The notes beneath the pieces are model-generated. The model was not told the origin of the DNA. It did no database searches and saw only the letters and a program-made list of their open reading frames with translations. Of a DNA stretch of 24,491 bases, positions 6,893-14,017 are shown piece after piece; the first letter of the stretch is position 1, and the number at the start of each line of letters is the position of its first letter. Origin of the DNA: WVZH01 sp034430425 (GTDB lineage: Bacteria > Chloroflexota > Anaerolineae > Anaerolineales > E44-bin32); assembly GCA_034430425.1 (NCBI GenBank), contig DAOUEK010000055.1, positions 1 through 24,491 of the forward strand. Reading direction: 5' to 3'. A program made the translations under genes and the position numbers.

Positions 6893-7755
6893 ATGGAATC
6901 CATCTTGAACGTCGCACTCGTGATCGGTGTGCTCAGCTTGGCATACGCACTCATTTTTCGGCCCAGGATCCTGACCTGGGGTGCATCGGAAGACGAAGTG
7001 GAGATGCCATTGATCGGGGATGATTTGGCGCACGAGATTAGCGCCACTCGAGCGATATCCATCAATGCGCCAATTAACGAGGTTTGGAAGTGGGTGATTC
7101 AGTTGGGAGCGGATCGGGGAGGTTTTTTAGTTATTCATTTCTAGAAAAAGCCCTTGGATACAAGATGCGGGAAGCAGATATCGTTCCGGAATTTCAAAAC
7201 ATGGAAGTTGGTCGGCTCGTTCCTGCGTCGATTGATGAAACGAAGAGTCTGATTAAGTATAACTTCCCGGTGGTGGCCGTAGAACCTGGAAAATCTTTCG
7301 TGCTCGAAGGGTGGGGCGCTTTCGTGCAGAAAGAGATTTCGCCGACCCAAACGCGCTTGATCGTACGAACACATTGGAAGGAGACTCCCTCACTGCTGAG
7401 CAAAATCGATAAATTCATCGGTCCAGCGTTACATTACGTCATGGAAAGAAGGATGCTGATAGGCTTCAAGGCCCAGACAGAAATGGGTCCTGGTGTGCGG
7501 ATTTCTTCAACACCAGACTATCTCTGGATACTGGGAATCATCTTGTCTGGGCTCACTATCGCTTTCATGGTATTGTTCGGTGAAGATCTGCTGTGCATGC
7601 TCCTCTCGTTGATTTATGGAATATTCTGGCTTTGTGCCTTTTTTAATTTTCAATCCGCGATCGATATTCAGCCTGCTTTTATCCCTGGTAACCATCGCAA
7701 CAGCGGTATGGTTGTATTGAGGAGACAAGAGCAACCGGACACAGCACAACCGTGA
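6893..7755 (+). pseudogene. SRPBCC family membrane-anchored protein, one-base frameshift
   Basis: Two frames together encode one protein of about 287 residues. The first (6893-7144) carries an N-terminal transmembrane helix, RPRILTWGASEDE and ATRAISINAPINEVWKWVIQ, then ends at a TAG. The second continues in the -1 frame with SYSFLEKALGY, PEFQNMEVG, FVLEGWGAF and two C-terminal transmembrane helices. This is the START/SRPBCC (polyketide cyclase-like) ligand-binding fold, where GGFYSYxxLE normally spans the junction. The switch point is the six-T run at 7123-7128; a seventh T would restore the frame. The run is also a canonical -1 slippery heptamer in the correct phase. Alternatives are a real deletion, a homopolymer error, or programmed frameshifting. 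Confidence 0.8.
7123..7129 (+). other. T TTT TTA slippery heptamer at the frame switch
   Basis: Zero-frame codons read GGT TTT TTA, so the heptamer is in the X XXY YYZ phase required for tandem -1 slippage, the same heptamer as in HIV-1 gag-pol. After slippage the next codons give SYSFLEK, exactly the expected family sequence. The following bases hold only a weak palindrome (TTTCTAGAAA, 7138-7147), not an obvious stable stem or pseudoknot. Confidence 0.45.
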
Positions 7756-7808
7756 TATCCTTCGTGGTGAAAAAAACGAGAAATCTAATCTTAACTCGAA
7801 GGTGAAAA

Positions 7809-8342
7809 ATGGAAGATAATCATTGTGTGCCCTATCAACGCAAAAGAAATTATCTGGTGTTTACCATGCCCATGATGATCATGTATATCTCCATTGCTGT
7901 ATCACTCTGGCAAATCAATGTCGTGTTCTTTGCAATCTACGTTGCATTGTTCGTGTTTGTGGCGCTGTTCATGAGTTACGTCTGTGTGTACTGGGAATGT
8001 CCGTATCTGGGAAGGTTTGGTCCCTGCGTAGGAGGGTTTTGTCTTCCGGCAAGTCAAATTGCCCGGCTGCATAAGAAATCAAGAATATCGGAAACCCGAT
8101 ACAACCTTTTTCTGAATCTTGCCTACGTTTGTTTCTTCGGGATCATCCTGTTTCCAGCTTATTTTCTTTTTCTGCAGGGATTTCTCTACCTGTTGGGTTA
8201 TATAGGCATCGTGGTGGCTTATGGGTTGTTGTTTACACTCTTTATATGCCCGGTCTGTGGTACGCGGCATATTTGTCCGGGTGGACAGCTTGCAGTTAAG
8301 ATACAAGAGGCCATTGCATCCCGGCGTTCGAACGCGCAGTAA
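7809..8342 (+). CDS. polytopic membrane protein with two Cys clusters
   Basis: The 177-residue product has about four transmembrane helices arranged as two hairpins. Between them, facing the same side, is a Cys-rich loop (CVYWECPYLGRFGPCVGGFC), and after the last helix comes CPVCGTRHICPGG. The CxxC plus nearby CP cysteines suggest an iron-sulfur or zinc site held at the membrane surface; this is inference. I do not recognise a named family. The ATG at 7809 follows GAAGGTG at good spacing. The layout is shared with the longer protein at 14018-14659, although the sequences are not closely alike. It lies 53 bases after the SRPBCC gene, so co-transcription is possible. Confidence 0.7.
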   Translation: MEDNHCVPYQRKRNYLVFTMPMMIMYISIAVSLWQINVVFFAIYVALFVFVALFMSYVCVYWECPYLGRFGPCVGGFCLPASQIARLHKKSRISETRYNLFLNLAYVCFFGIILFPAYFLFLQGFLYLLGYIGIVVAYGLLFTLFICPVCGTRHICPGGQLAVKIQEAIASRRSNAQ

Positions 8343-8393
8343 GCAGCAGGGCGATCTCATCCGTCTGGTATTATTCTCTGGTCAGCTAAACGA

Positions 8394-8436
8394 GGAATAT
8401 TTCTGATCTTCAGGGAAAAGAATCGGAAATATTTCT
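8394..8436. repeat. two direct copies of GGAA(A)TATTTCT
   Basis: GGAATATTTCT at 8394-8404 and GGAAATATTTCT at 8425-8436 are near-identical and each is nearly palindromic. They sit just upstream of the possible promoter for the methyltransferase gene, so they could be tandem binding sites for a regulator. They may also be chance AT-rich sequence. Confidence 0.35.
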
Positions 8437-8464
8437 TGTAACCGTGCTGGGATCAGAATAGTAT
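8436..8464 (+). promoter_or_regulatory. possible promoter of the 8514 methyltransferase
   Basis: TTGTAA (8436-8441), a 17-base spacer and TAGTAT (8459-8464) give a moderate sigma-70 match about 50 bases ahead of the GTG start. Each hexamer matches four of six consensus bases. Confidence 0.35.
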
Positions 8465-8513
8465 TTCACCTTCGAAGGATGCGACCTCCCTTACGATTGT
8501 GAGGTGACAAAGC

Positions 8514-9143
8514 GTGTTGTCAAAGTTCATCGCAGCTCAACTTCGTTCTCCATCCAGCGGAATTAGCGGATGGGTTTTGTCTCGTTTATGGAACCGTAGG
8601 AATTCCGCCCTGAACGATTTTGCCTTTGACAGACTAGACCTGCGGACGGATGATCGTGTGCTGGATGTGGGTTTTGGCGGAGGTTATTTATTGGGGCGAA
8701 TGTCCGAAGTCGTGACCGAAGGTCTCCTGGCGGGTGTCGATACTTCTGCGACGATGGTTGATGCCTGCAGACGAAAATACCGGGCCTTGATCGATTCAGG
8801 GAGACTCGAAGTCCGCTGCGCGCAGGTGGAATCGCTGCCCTATCCATCCGAGCGTTTCAACAAATGCTGCACGGTTAATTCACTTTTCTATTGGGGCGAT
8901 GTCCAGCAAGGTGTGGCCGAGATTTATCGGGTACTGGTGGATGGCGGCAGACTTGTCGCTGTCTTCACCTGCAAACAATCCCTCGAGGATAAGAGCTTTA
9001 TACGAGATGGCATTTCCCTGTACCAAGGCGAAGAAATTCATCGGATGATGGAAGCAGCCGGTTTCAACATCGTCGAGATGAACCAGGCAGCGGATCGCCA
9101 TCGGGATTTCCTTTGTATCATTGGAGAGAAATTACCAAGATAG
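8514..9143 (+). CDS. class I SAM-dependent methyltransferase
   Basis: The 209-residue protein shows the Rossmann methyltransferase core. Motif I is VLDVGFGGGYLL at about residue 50, the acidic end of strand 2 is AGVDTSATMV, motif II/III is EVRCAQVESLPYPSERFNKCCTV, and post-motif EIYRVLVDGGRLVAVF follows. This is the Methyltransf_11/UbiE-like group that methylates small molecules, lipids or quinones; the acceptor is not evident. No membrane segment is present. The GTG at 8514 is used because GAGGTG (8501-8506) is about 7 bases upstream. A second methyltransferase-like frame follows 49 bases later. Confidence 0.85.
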   Translation: MLSKFIAAQLRSPSSGISGWVLSRLWNRRNSALNDFAFDRLDLRTDDRVLDVGFGGGYLLGRMSEVVTEGLLAGVDTSATMVDACRRKYRALIDSGRLEVRCAQVESLPYPSERFNKCCTVNSLFYWGDVQQGVAEIYRVLVDGGRLVAVFTCKQSLEDKSFIRDGISLYQGEEIHRMMEAAGFNIVEMNQAADRHRDFLCIIGEKLPR

Positions 9144-9192
9144 CACTACCAGATCACATTCGTGTCCCTGAAGAAAGGTGGGATGGAGCGTA

Positions 9193-9831
9193 ATGAAGCT
9201 TGAAGAACGTTTTCGCATTGAAAAGCCTCCCCTCGTGATCGAGGCTGAAAAGCTTGCCGAAGAACTTGGTTTTCCGCTCTTGCCGGAAGGCCGGCCCGTG
9301 GGGCACGACGGCCCGGCCTCTGCATGTGTACCGCCGATGGGTACGCTTTTGATGACCTTGGCCGCATCCAAACCGGGTGGACGGATTGGTGAATTTGGCA
9401 CCGGATCGGGCGTCGGTTCCGCCTGGATCGCCAGCGGACAACAAGGAGGGGCGGTATTGGTTACATGCGAAATCGACGCTGATTTGATCCGTCATGTCAA
9501 GACGCTGTTTAAAGGAAGAGCGGAGATCGATATCCGCCACACGGATTGGGAAACGATAATGACAGGTGAACCGCCGTTCGATCTTCTCTTCATGGATTCC
9601 GGCGTGGCTGAGGCGCATGTTCCTGATCGGTGGGACGAGATCACGGAGATGGTTTGTCTCGGCGGGTAAATCGTTTTTGACGACATTGTGTCTATCGAAC
9701 TTTGGCCTGACGATTGGTCCGACAAGGTGGACATGAAGCGAGAGTTCGCACTCCGAAATCCACGCGTCGTCTCCTCGGAGGTCGGCCTCACGTCGCTGGC
9801 TTCGGCCTTAATCGTCACGCGAATAGAATAG
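9193..9831 (+). pseudogene. O-methyltransferase-like gene with an in-frame TAA
   Basis: The frame encodes about 212 residues of a class I methyltransferase. SAM-binding motif I is IGEFGTGSGVGSAWIA, strand 2 is LVTCEID, and FDLLFMDSG forms strand 4. One TAA at 9667-9669 interrupts the strand 5 motif, which reads GG-stop-IVFDDI where families of this kind read GGLIVLDD. The same frame then runs to TAG at 9829 with ELWPDDW, REFALRNPRVVSS and SALIVTR, a normal C-terminal strand. A TTA to TAA change would explain it. The truncated product would lack strands 5 to 7 and probably not fold. The ATG at 9193 follows GGAG; the GTG at 9178 is also in frame. Confidence 0.75.
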
Positions 9832-9929
9832 CCGACAGTGCAGGGAAAAAGGATGTTCGGTAATGTTGGGTTTTAGGTGTCGCGGGTCTTTACTGATCGG
9901 GTTGATCATATTTCGGATCGGAGAGGCGT

Positions 9930-10610
9930 ATGGTTAAGCAGGGGATCGAAGCAACGATGTCACATGGAGAGACATTTTCACTCTATTTGTACAACACAAA
10001 ATCACTAATCATCACACTCTTGGGCTGTATATTGTTGGGAACCGCCGCGGTTTTCGTCATGCAATCCATCCTGTTCATCCCAGCTTGGGTTCAATACCTG
10101 CTTATAACCGTGTTGATCGCTGGGGCATTCCTTGCTTCTGGCTGCCTGGCTGCACATCAGGCGACGGTTACGATTGGGAATCAGGCATTCTCGATTGCAG
10201 AAAAGGATCGATCCCCACGAGAAGTATCCTGGGAAGATATCAGGTCATACGCGTATTACGAAGAATTGTTGTTGTACAGCTTGAAGATCTCACTGCGCGG
10301 CAATGAAATGCTGTCGATCATCAACTTCAAATGGGCTCCGCAAGAGGACTTCAAAGCTTTCTTCCAGCAGTTTGAAGCCTGGTTGATAGCAAGAGGGAAA
10401 GGGGAAGATCGTGATACAGTAGCGCGATCGGAGAATTTCTACGGATCGAAGAAAAGGACAATCATCACGATCGGTGTGTTTATCGTGTATGTTGGAGTAG
10501 TCGTTGCGCTCATGATCGCTGATGCATTTGCCAACTGGAATCCCATATTCAGGTATTATTTCTGGGTCTTGCCCGCAGCGTTCTTTATTAAGATGCTGAA
10601 GGCGACGTGA
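9930..10610 (+). CDS. membrane protein with PH-like central domain
   Basis: The 226-residue product has two transmembrane helices at about residues 27-75. A central beta-rich segment follows (VTIGNQAFSIAEKDRSPREVSW, YSLKISLRGNEMLSI, then an amphipathic helix DFKAFFQQFEAWLI), and two more helices lie near the C-terminus. The W-E-D-I pattern followed by strands is typical of bacterial PH-like (YcxB or bPH type) domains that sit between membrane helices. Their roles are mostly unknown. The ATG at 9930 follows GGAGAGG. An internal ATG at about 9957 is possible but less well placed. Confidence 0.65.
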   Translation: MVKQGIEATMSHGETFSLYLYNTKSLIITLLGCILLGTAAVFVMQSILFIPAWVQYLLITVLIAGAFLASGCLAAHQATVTIGNQAFSIAEKDRSPREVSWEDIRSYAYYEELLLYSLKISLRGNEMLSIINFKWAPQEDFKAFFQQFEAWLIARGKGEDRDTVARSENFYGSKKRTIITIGVFIVYVGVVVALMIADAFANWNPIFRYYFWVLPAAFFIKMLKAT

Positions 10611-10754
10611 TATGATTCTTAGAAGGGCAGGAAGGAATAGTATCGAAGGGATCACGATCTTGTAGTTTCGATCCATGTGGCTCTGCGGAGCATATTACGG
10701 CCTCGATGTGAACGGACAAGACCGAACGATAAGCCGATGTTCGAAGGATGTGGA

Positions 10755-11243
10755 ATGGAAGGAAACGAACGAAGAATCTATCACGGCATGGGCGAGTTCC
10801 TCACGGATCTACGCATGATTATGTCCCGGCGACGGGAGATTCGTCCGCTGATGCAGGGTGAGATTATCACGCCGGCATTTCGCGAGCGTTTGATGCTCAC
10901 GGTTACGGCGGTGAATAATTGCCGCTACTGTTCGTATGGACATGCCCGGGCAGCGCTTTCAGAGGGGGTTTCGCAAGATGAGATCGAGGCACTCGGCAAT
11001 GGATTCTTTGATGGCAGCCCGGCTGAAGAAGTCCCGGCGATGTTGTATGCGCAGCACTGGGCGGAGTCGAATGGAGAACCCGAGCCATCGGTGCGAAATA
11101 AAGTCGTGGCGCGATATGGAGAACCAGTCGTCGCTGCGATGGAACTGGCCATGCGCATGATTCGCATGGGCAATCTATCTGGAAACACCTTCGATTATTT
11201 GCTCCACTGGATTTCCTTCGGACGCCTGGGAGAATGGAGTTAG
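10755..11243 (+). CDS. carboxymuconolactone decarboxylase/AhpD-like protein
   Basis: The 162-residue helical protein contains CRYCSYGHARAALSEG, the CxxCxxxH signature of the AhpD/CMD superfamily, whose thiol pair supports alkylhydroperoxidase or disulfide reductase activity. Flanking segments RERLMLTVTAVNNC and EIEALG fit the fold. Substrate and physiological partner are unknown. The ATG at 10755 is preferred because AAGGA lies 6 bases upstream; a longer frame to 10677 has no family-like sequence. The gene converges on the leftward ICMT-like gene across a hairpin at 11260-11278. Confidence 0.8.
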   Translation: MEGNERRIYHGMGEFLTDLRMIMSRRREIRPLMQGEIITPAFRERLMLTVTAVNNCRYCSYGHARAALSEGVSQDEIEALGNGFFDGSPAEEVPAMLYAQHWAESNGEPEPSVRNKVVARYGEPVVAAMELAMRMIRMGNLSGNTFDYLLHWISFGRLGEWS

Positions 11244-11259
11244 GGGACTTGCCCTCACT

Positions 11260-11278
11260 CGAGCGGGTTCACCGCTCG
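11260..11278. terminator. hairpin between convergent genes
   Basis: CGAGCGG (11260-11266), a 5-base loop, and CCGCTCG (11272-11278) form a GC-rich stem in the 56-base gap between two convergent genes. Outer GGGGA and TCCCC could extend it loosely. A T tract is lacking on either strand, so strong intrinsic termination is not assured. Confidence 0.45.
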
Positions 11279-11299
11279 GATCCCCTTGTTGCATGAGAA

Positions 11300-11983
11300 T
11301 TACCAGACGTAAGGTACAAGTCGGTACCGGACTTGTCTGGTGTATTCAAGATAGCCGTCGAGCTCTCTCTGTAAGGTGTTGTCCTCCAGATAGGTGCGCA
11401 GGATAAACAGCACCATGATCAATGCGGCCGGTATGAGTGCCCACAGGGAGTTCAGAAAGAGTGCGATGAAAGGGTAGGTGAGTATGTCGCCAGCATACAT
11501 CGGATGCCGGATGAAGCGGTATGGTCCCGCCTTGCTTACCTGGTGACCGCGTTCTTCCTGGATGCGCACGAAACTCGACAGGAACTGATTGGCGATTCCG
11601 CTCCAAAACCCAAGCGCATATCCCGCCAGGATCATCAGCATAGCTATAATTTTGATTGGGATGGGTGTTGTAAAGTTTTGATGCCGACCCGCGTCCAGCG
11701 CTGCGGTAAAGAGAAAAACAAGAATCATGATCCAATAAATGGAGATCAGAATACGGTCCCATTTTTTTCCCTTACCGAAGGCGGTCAACCTTTCCTCCAT
11801 TAACTCCGGCCTCTTGAATTTCAAGTACATGCCCCATGCGACGAAAACGATCAAATACGTGGCCAGGAAAATCCAGAACTCGATCCAGTCCCATCTTCCG
11901 GCGACAAGGACAATGGCAGAGATGATTGAAGCCAAGATTACGATCACCAATCCATAGCGCAGTAAATTCTTTGTGTTTTTCAT
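11300..11983 (-). CDS. ICMT/PEMT-like membrane methyltransferase
   Basis: The 227-residue protein has about five transmembrane segments and the isoprenylcysteine carboxyl methyltransferase/phospholipid methyltransferase signature GPYRFIRHPMYAGDILTYP. This is followed by a C-terminal Glu/Arg-rich segment ending YRLVPYVW. Such proteins methylate lipid-like or thiol substrates at the membrane using SAM. The ATG at 11983 is chosen because AAGAGGT lies a few bases upstream on the minus strand. The longer in-frame start at 12154 lies upstream of the predicted promoter and cannot be on that transcript. The gene appears to be controlled by the metal box at 12096-12114. A second ICMT-like gene lies at 14883-15572. 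Confidence 0.82.
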   Translation of the reverse strand: MKNTKNLLRYGLVIVILASIISAIVLVAGRWDWIEFWIFLATYLIVFVAWGMYLKFKRPELMEERLTAFGKGKKWDRILISIYWIMILVFLFTAALDAGRHQNFTTPIPIKIIAMLMILAGYALGFWSGIANQFLSSFVRIQEERGHQVSKAGPYRFIRHPMYAGDILTYPFIALFLNSLWALIPAALIMVLFILRTYLEDNTLQRELDGYLEYTRQVRYRLVPYVW

Positions 11984-12095
11984 CACAACCTCTTGGTTTT
12001 TGCTGTTTTCGGCCTCGGCAAGAATGAAGGAGCGAAACAGCTGACATGCGACCTTCCGGAACAAGTATTGATTTTTCGAACCCCATCGTATAAAA

Positions 12096-12114
12096 TTAGG
12101 TAAGCCTAACTTTG
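12096..12114 (-). promoter_or_regulatory. DtxR/IdeR-like metal box
   Basis: On the plus strand the 19 bases begin TTAGGTAAGCCTAAC and end TTTG, matching 16 of 19 positions of the DtxR/IdeR consensus (TTAGGTWAGSCTWACCTAA); the mismatches are all in the last four bases. It lies immediately downstream of the -10 of the leftward promoter, across the start site, which is the usual position for repression by an Fe2+ or Mn2+ sensor. Confidence 0.6.
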
Positions 12115-12121
12115 TATAAAG

Positions 12122-12150
12122 ATGATATACCAGCCTGGTAGCAATGTCAA
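12122..12150 (-). promoter_or_regulatory. sigma-70 promoter of the ICMT-like gene
   Basis: On the minus strand there is a perfect TTGACA (12150-12145), a 17-base spacer, and TATCAT (12127-12122). The predicted start is near 12115, giving a leader of about 130 bases before the ATG at 11983. Confidence 0.75.
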
Positions 12151-12235
12151 GCATTCATGGCGGCGGGATGGCAGCCAGTGAAGAGTAATAAATGAGTAAA
12201 GTGAATGCTATCTCCAATTGATCCTCGTTGGAAGT

Positions 12236-12253
12236 CATTTCCTCGAGGAAATG
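12236..12253. repeat. 18-base perfect palindrome
   Basis: CATTTCCTC followed directly by GAGGAAATG is a perfect 18-base palindrome about 60 bases before the start of the small membrane gene. It has the size and symmetry of a dimer binding site. No known regulator consensus was recognised. Confidence 0.4.
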
Positions 12254-12313
12254 GATACAGGGTCCTTGGAAGTTGACTGCGAAATAAACGTGAAAACGGG
12301 AAAGGAAACCACA

Positions 12314-12619
12314 ATGGGAATTGAACTCGAATTTGGTTTTTTACTCGTAATTCAGATTATCGGCACCGAGACTTTCGCACCTTTCGAAGTGGAGACACCG
12401 CCATTGCGGAAGATCGTAAAGTGGAGCTTTATCGCTGCCCTGACCTTCGGCTTTTACCAATTGGTCGGTCACTGGTCGCTTCTGGTCCCAATGATTGGTG
12501 TATTGGTCGGGGGAGTGTTTCACTTCATCTGGTGCAGCAGGAATGGAATCCATCCGCTGCGGGCGACACCTCGGAGACGTTATTACGAACTCCGAGGATG
12601 GCATTGGCCTGAGAAGTAG
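12314..12619 (+). CDS. small conserved membrane protein
   Basis: The 101-residue protein has two or three transmembrane segments. Its very distinctive C-terminus contains HFIWCSRNGIHPL, ATPRRRYYELRGWHWP and a final basic residue. I recall similar proteins (a GHW in the middle, then a C-terminal PRRKYYELRGW segment) annotated only as hypothetical in several bacterial genomes, so this is probably a real conserved family of unknown function. The ATG at 12314 follows AAAGGAAACC. A longer in-frame start at 12218 has no family-like sequence. The 18-base palindrome lies upstream and may regulate it. Confidence 0.65.
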   Translation: MGIELEFGFLLVIQIIGTETFAPFEVETPPLRKIVKWSFIAALTFGFYQLVGHWSLLVPMIGVLVGGVFHFIWCSRNGIHPLRATPRRRYYELRGWHWPEK

Positions 12620-12700
12620 CTGCCGCATGCCGGGGAGGATGAATCGCGCTTCGTTGGCGTGAATCCCATCCTTCTCGCGATCCCTTCTTTGGAGGTCGAA

Positions 12701-13192
12701 ATGACGTTGGAGAGGACAATTCAATACCTTGTTGTCTGGAGTCTGATCGGTTTTATCGCCTTCAGCTTGTATGTGTTTGTGGTTTTTCGAAGCGGGCTTG
12801 TGTACACTTCCCGCAAGCAGGATGGTACGCTAAAGGACCGCATTCCACTTAGCGGTATTGTTAATATGCTGCTCTTTCTCCTGATTATCGTGGGCTTTCA
12901 GGTTTTGGCCAATTATCTTGGATTAGCACGAAGTGGAGTCGATATCCGCCATATGTCCTTGTTTGTGCTGAATTTCGGGCATTATTTCATCCTCTTCCTT
13001 TTCGACACGATCGTTATCGACGGCTTGGTCCTGGGGGTCTGGCGGCCGGGATTTCTGAGATTATCCGATGATATCGGTGGGGAATCCATGAAGAAACACA
13101 TCCTCATCTCGATTCCTGTCGGCATGGCTGCTGGGATAGTCTTGACAGCGATCAGTTCTGCTATATCCTATTTCGTGTTGTTTGCCGGCTGA
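12701..13192 (+). CDS. four-helix membrane protein
   Basis: The 163-residue product has about four transmembrane helices (roughly residues 10-30, 52-75, 90-112 and 132-160). A polar loop after helix 1 carries SRKQDGTLKDRIPLSG, and a DGLVLGVWRPGFLRL segment lies between helices 3 and 4. I do not recognise the family. The ATG at 12701 is well supported by GGAGG at 12691-12695, 5 bases away; the longer frame from 12659 is rejected for that reason. It lies 81 bases after the small membrane gene and 89 bases before the next one, all rightward. Confidence 0.65.
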   Translation: MTLERTIQYLVVWSLIGFIAFSLYVFVVFRSGLVYTSRKQDGTLKDRIPLSGIVNMLLFLLIIVGFQVLANYLGLARSGVDIRHMSLFVLNFGHYFILFLFDTIVIDGLVLGVWRPGFLRLSDDIGGESMKKHILISIPVGMAAGIVLTAISSAISYFVLFAG

Positions 13193-13281
13193 AACCGGGA
13201 TTCGCTACTGGATGCCAATGAGCCCAAGATATCCGTGCGGGACACAAAGCCTCTCGCTGGATATCCTTGAAAGGACGACAG

Positions 13282-14001
13282 ATGAATGAACAAGAAAATA
13301 CTGCAGCTGTTGAATCGGACGAGAAAAGCCTGTTCAAACTCGGTGGTGCGGCAGCTTTGATCGTCGCTGTAGTGATCCTGGGGGAGGTGATTTTTCAAGC
13401 GGTTTCCCCACTGCCGGGCACGGTGGTCGATTGGTTCGATCTTTTCCAGCGAAACCGGCTCATCGGGCTTATCGAGTTCTGGGGGATGGAAGCTGTGATG
13501 TACATCATGTTCATCATCGTCTTTTTGGCGCTGTATGTCGCGCTCAAAAAAGTCGACCGAACTCGAATGCTAATCGCCGCTACCTTCGCTTTCATCGGGA
13601 TCGGGATCTTCCTGGCGACGAACAATCCCTTCAACATACTCTCTCTCAGCGACCAATACGCCGCGGCAAACACAGCAGCGCAGAAATCCGTTTTCATCGC
13701 AGCGGGGCAAGCCCTGCTCGCCAACACGAATCAACGCACCGTCGGCGGCTTCAACATGGGTCTTTTCCTGGTTTCGATCGCCGGTCTGATCGTTTCCACG
13801 GTCATGCTGCGAAGCAAATCTTTCAGTGGGCGGACAGCTTACGTTGGTATTGCGGCGAATGCACTCTCATTGATTGATTATCTGCGCCAGGCGCTGACGT
13901 CAGCGGAGATCGTCGCCGTACTCGTGATTCTTCCGAATGCCATTCTTCTGATCATCTGGTACGTTTTGATTTTCCGTCGATTCTATCGATTAGGCGAATA
14001 A
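13282..14001 (+). CDS. multi-pass membrane protein, DUF4386-like
   Basis: The 239-residue product has about six transmembrane helices after a 20-residue charged N-terminus. Features such as FIIVFLALYVALK, FAFIGIGIFLATNNPFNILSL, the QALLANTNQR loop and paired C-terminal helices ending FRRFYRLGE resemble the DUF4386 type of uncharacterised membrane protein. That assignment is tentative. The ATG at 13282 follows AAAGGA at acceptable spacing; the upstream TTG at 13267 is less likely. The next gene begins 16 bases downstream behind its own strong ribosome site. Confidence 0.6.
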   Translation: MNEQENTAAVESDEKSLFKLGGAAALIVAVVILGEVIFQAVSPLPGTVVDWFDLFQRNRLIGLIEFWGMEAVMYIMFIIVFLALYVALKKVDRTRMLIAATFAFIGIGIFLATNNPFNILSLSDQYAAANTAAQKSVFIAAGQALLANTNQRTVGGFNMGLFLVSIAGLIVSTVMLRSKSFSGRTAYVGIAANALSLIDYLRQALTSAEIVAVLVILPNAILLIIWYVLIFRRFYRLGE

Positions 14002-14017
14002 TTCCGAGGAGATAACA

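Noticed and set aside
8514..9831. A natural-product cluster built around the two methyltransferases
   Set aside because: No synthase, carrier protein or precursor peptide is nearby, and one of the two methyltransferases is interrupted.
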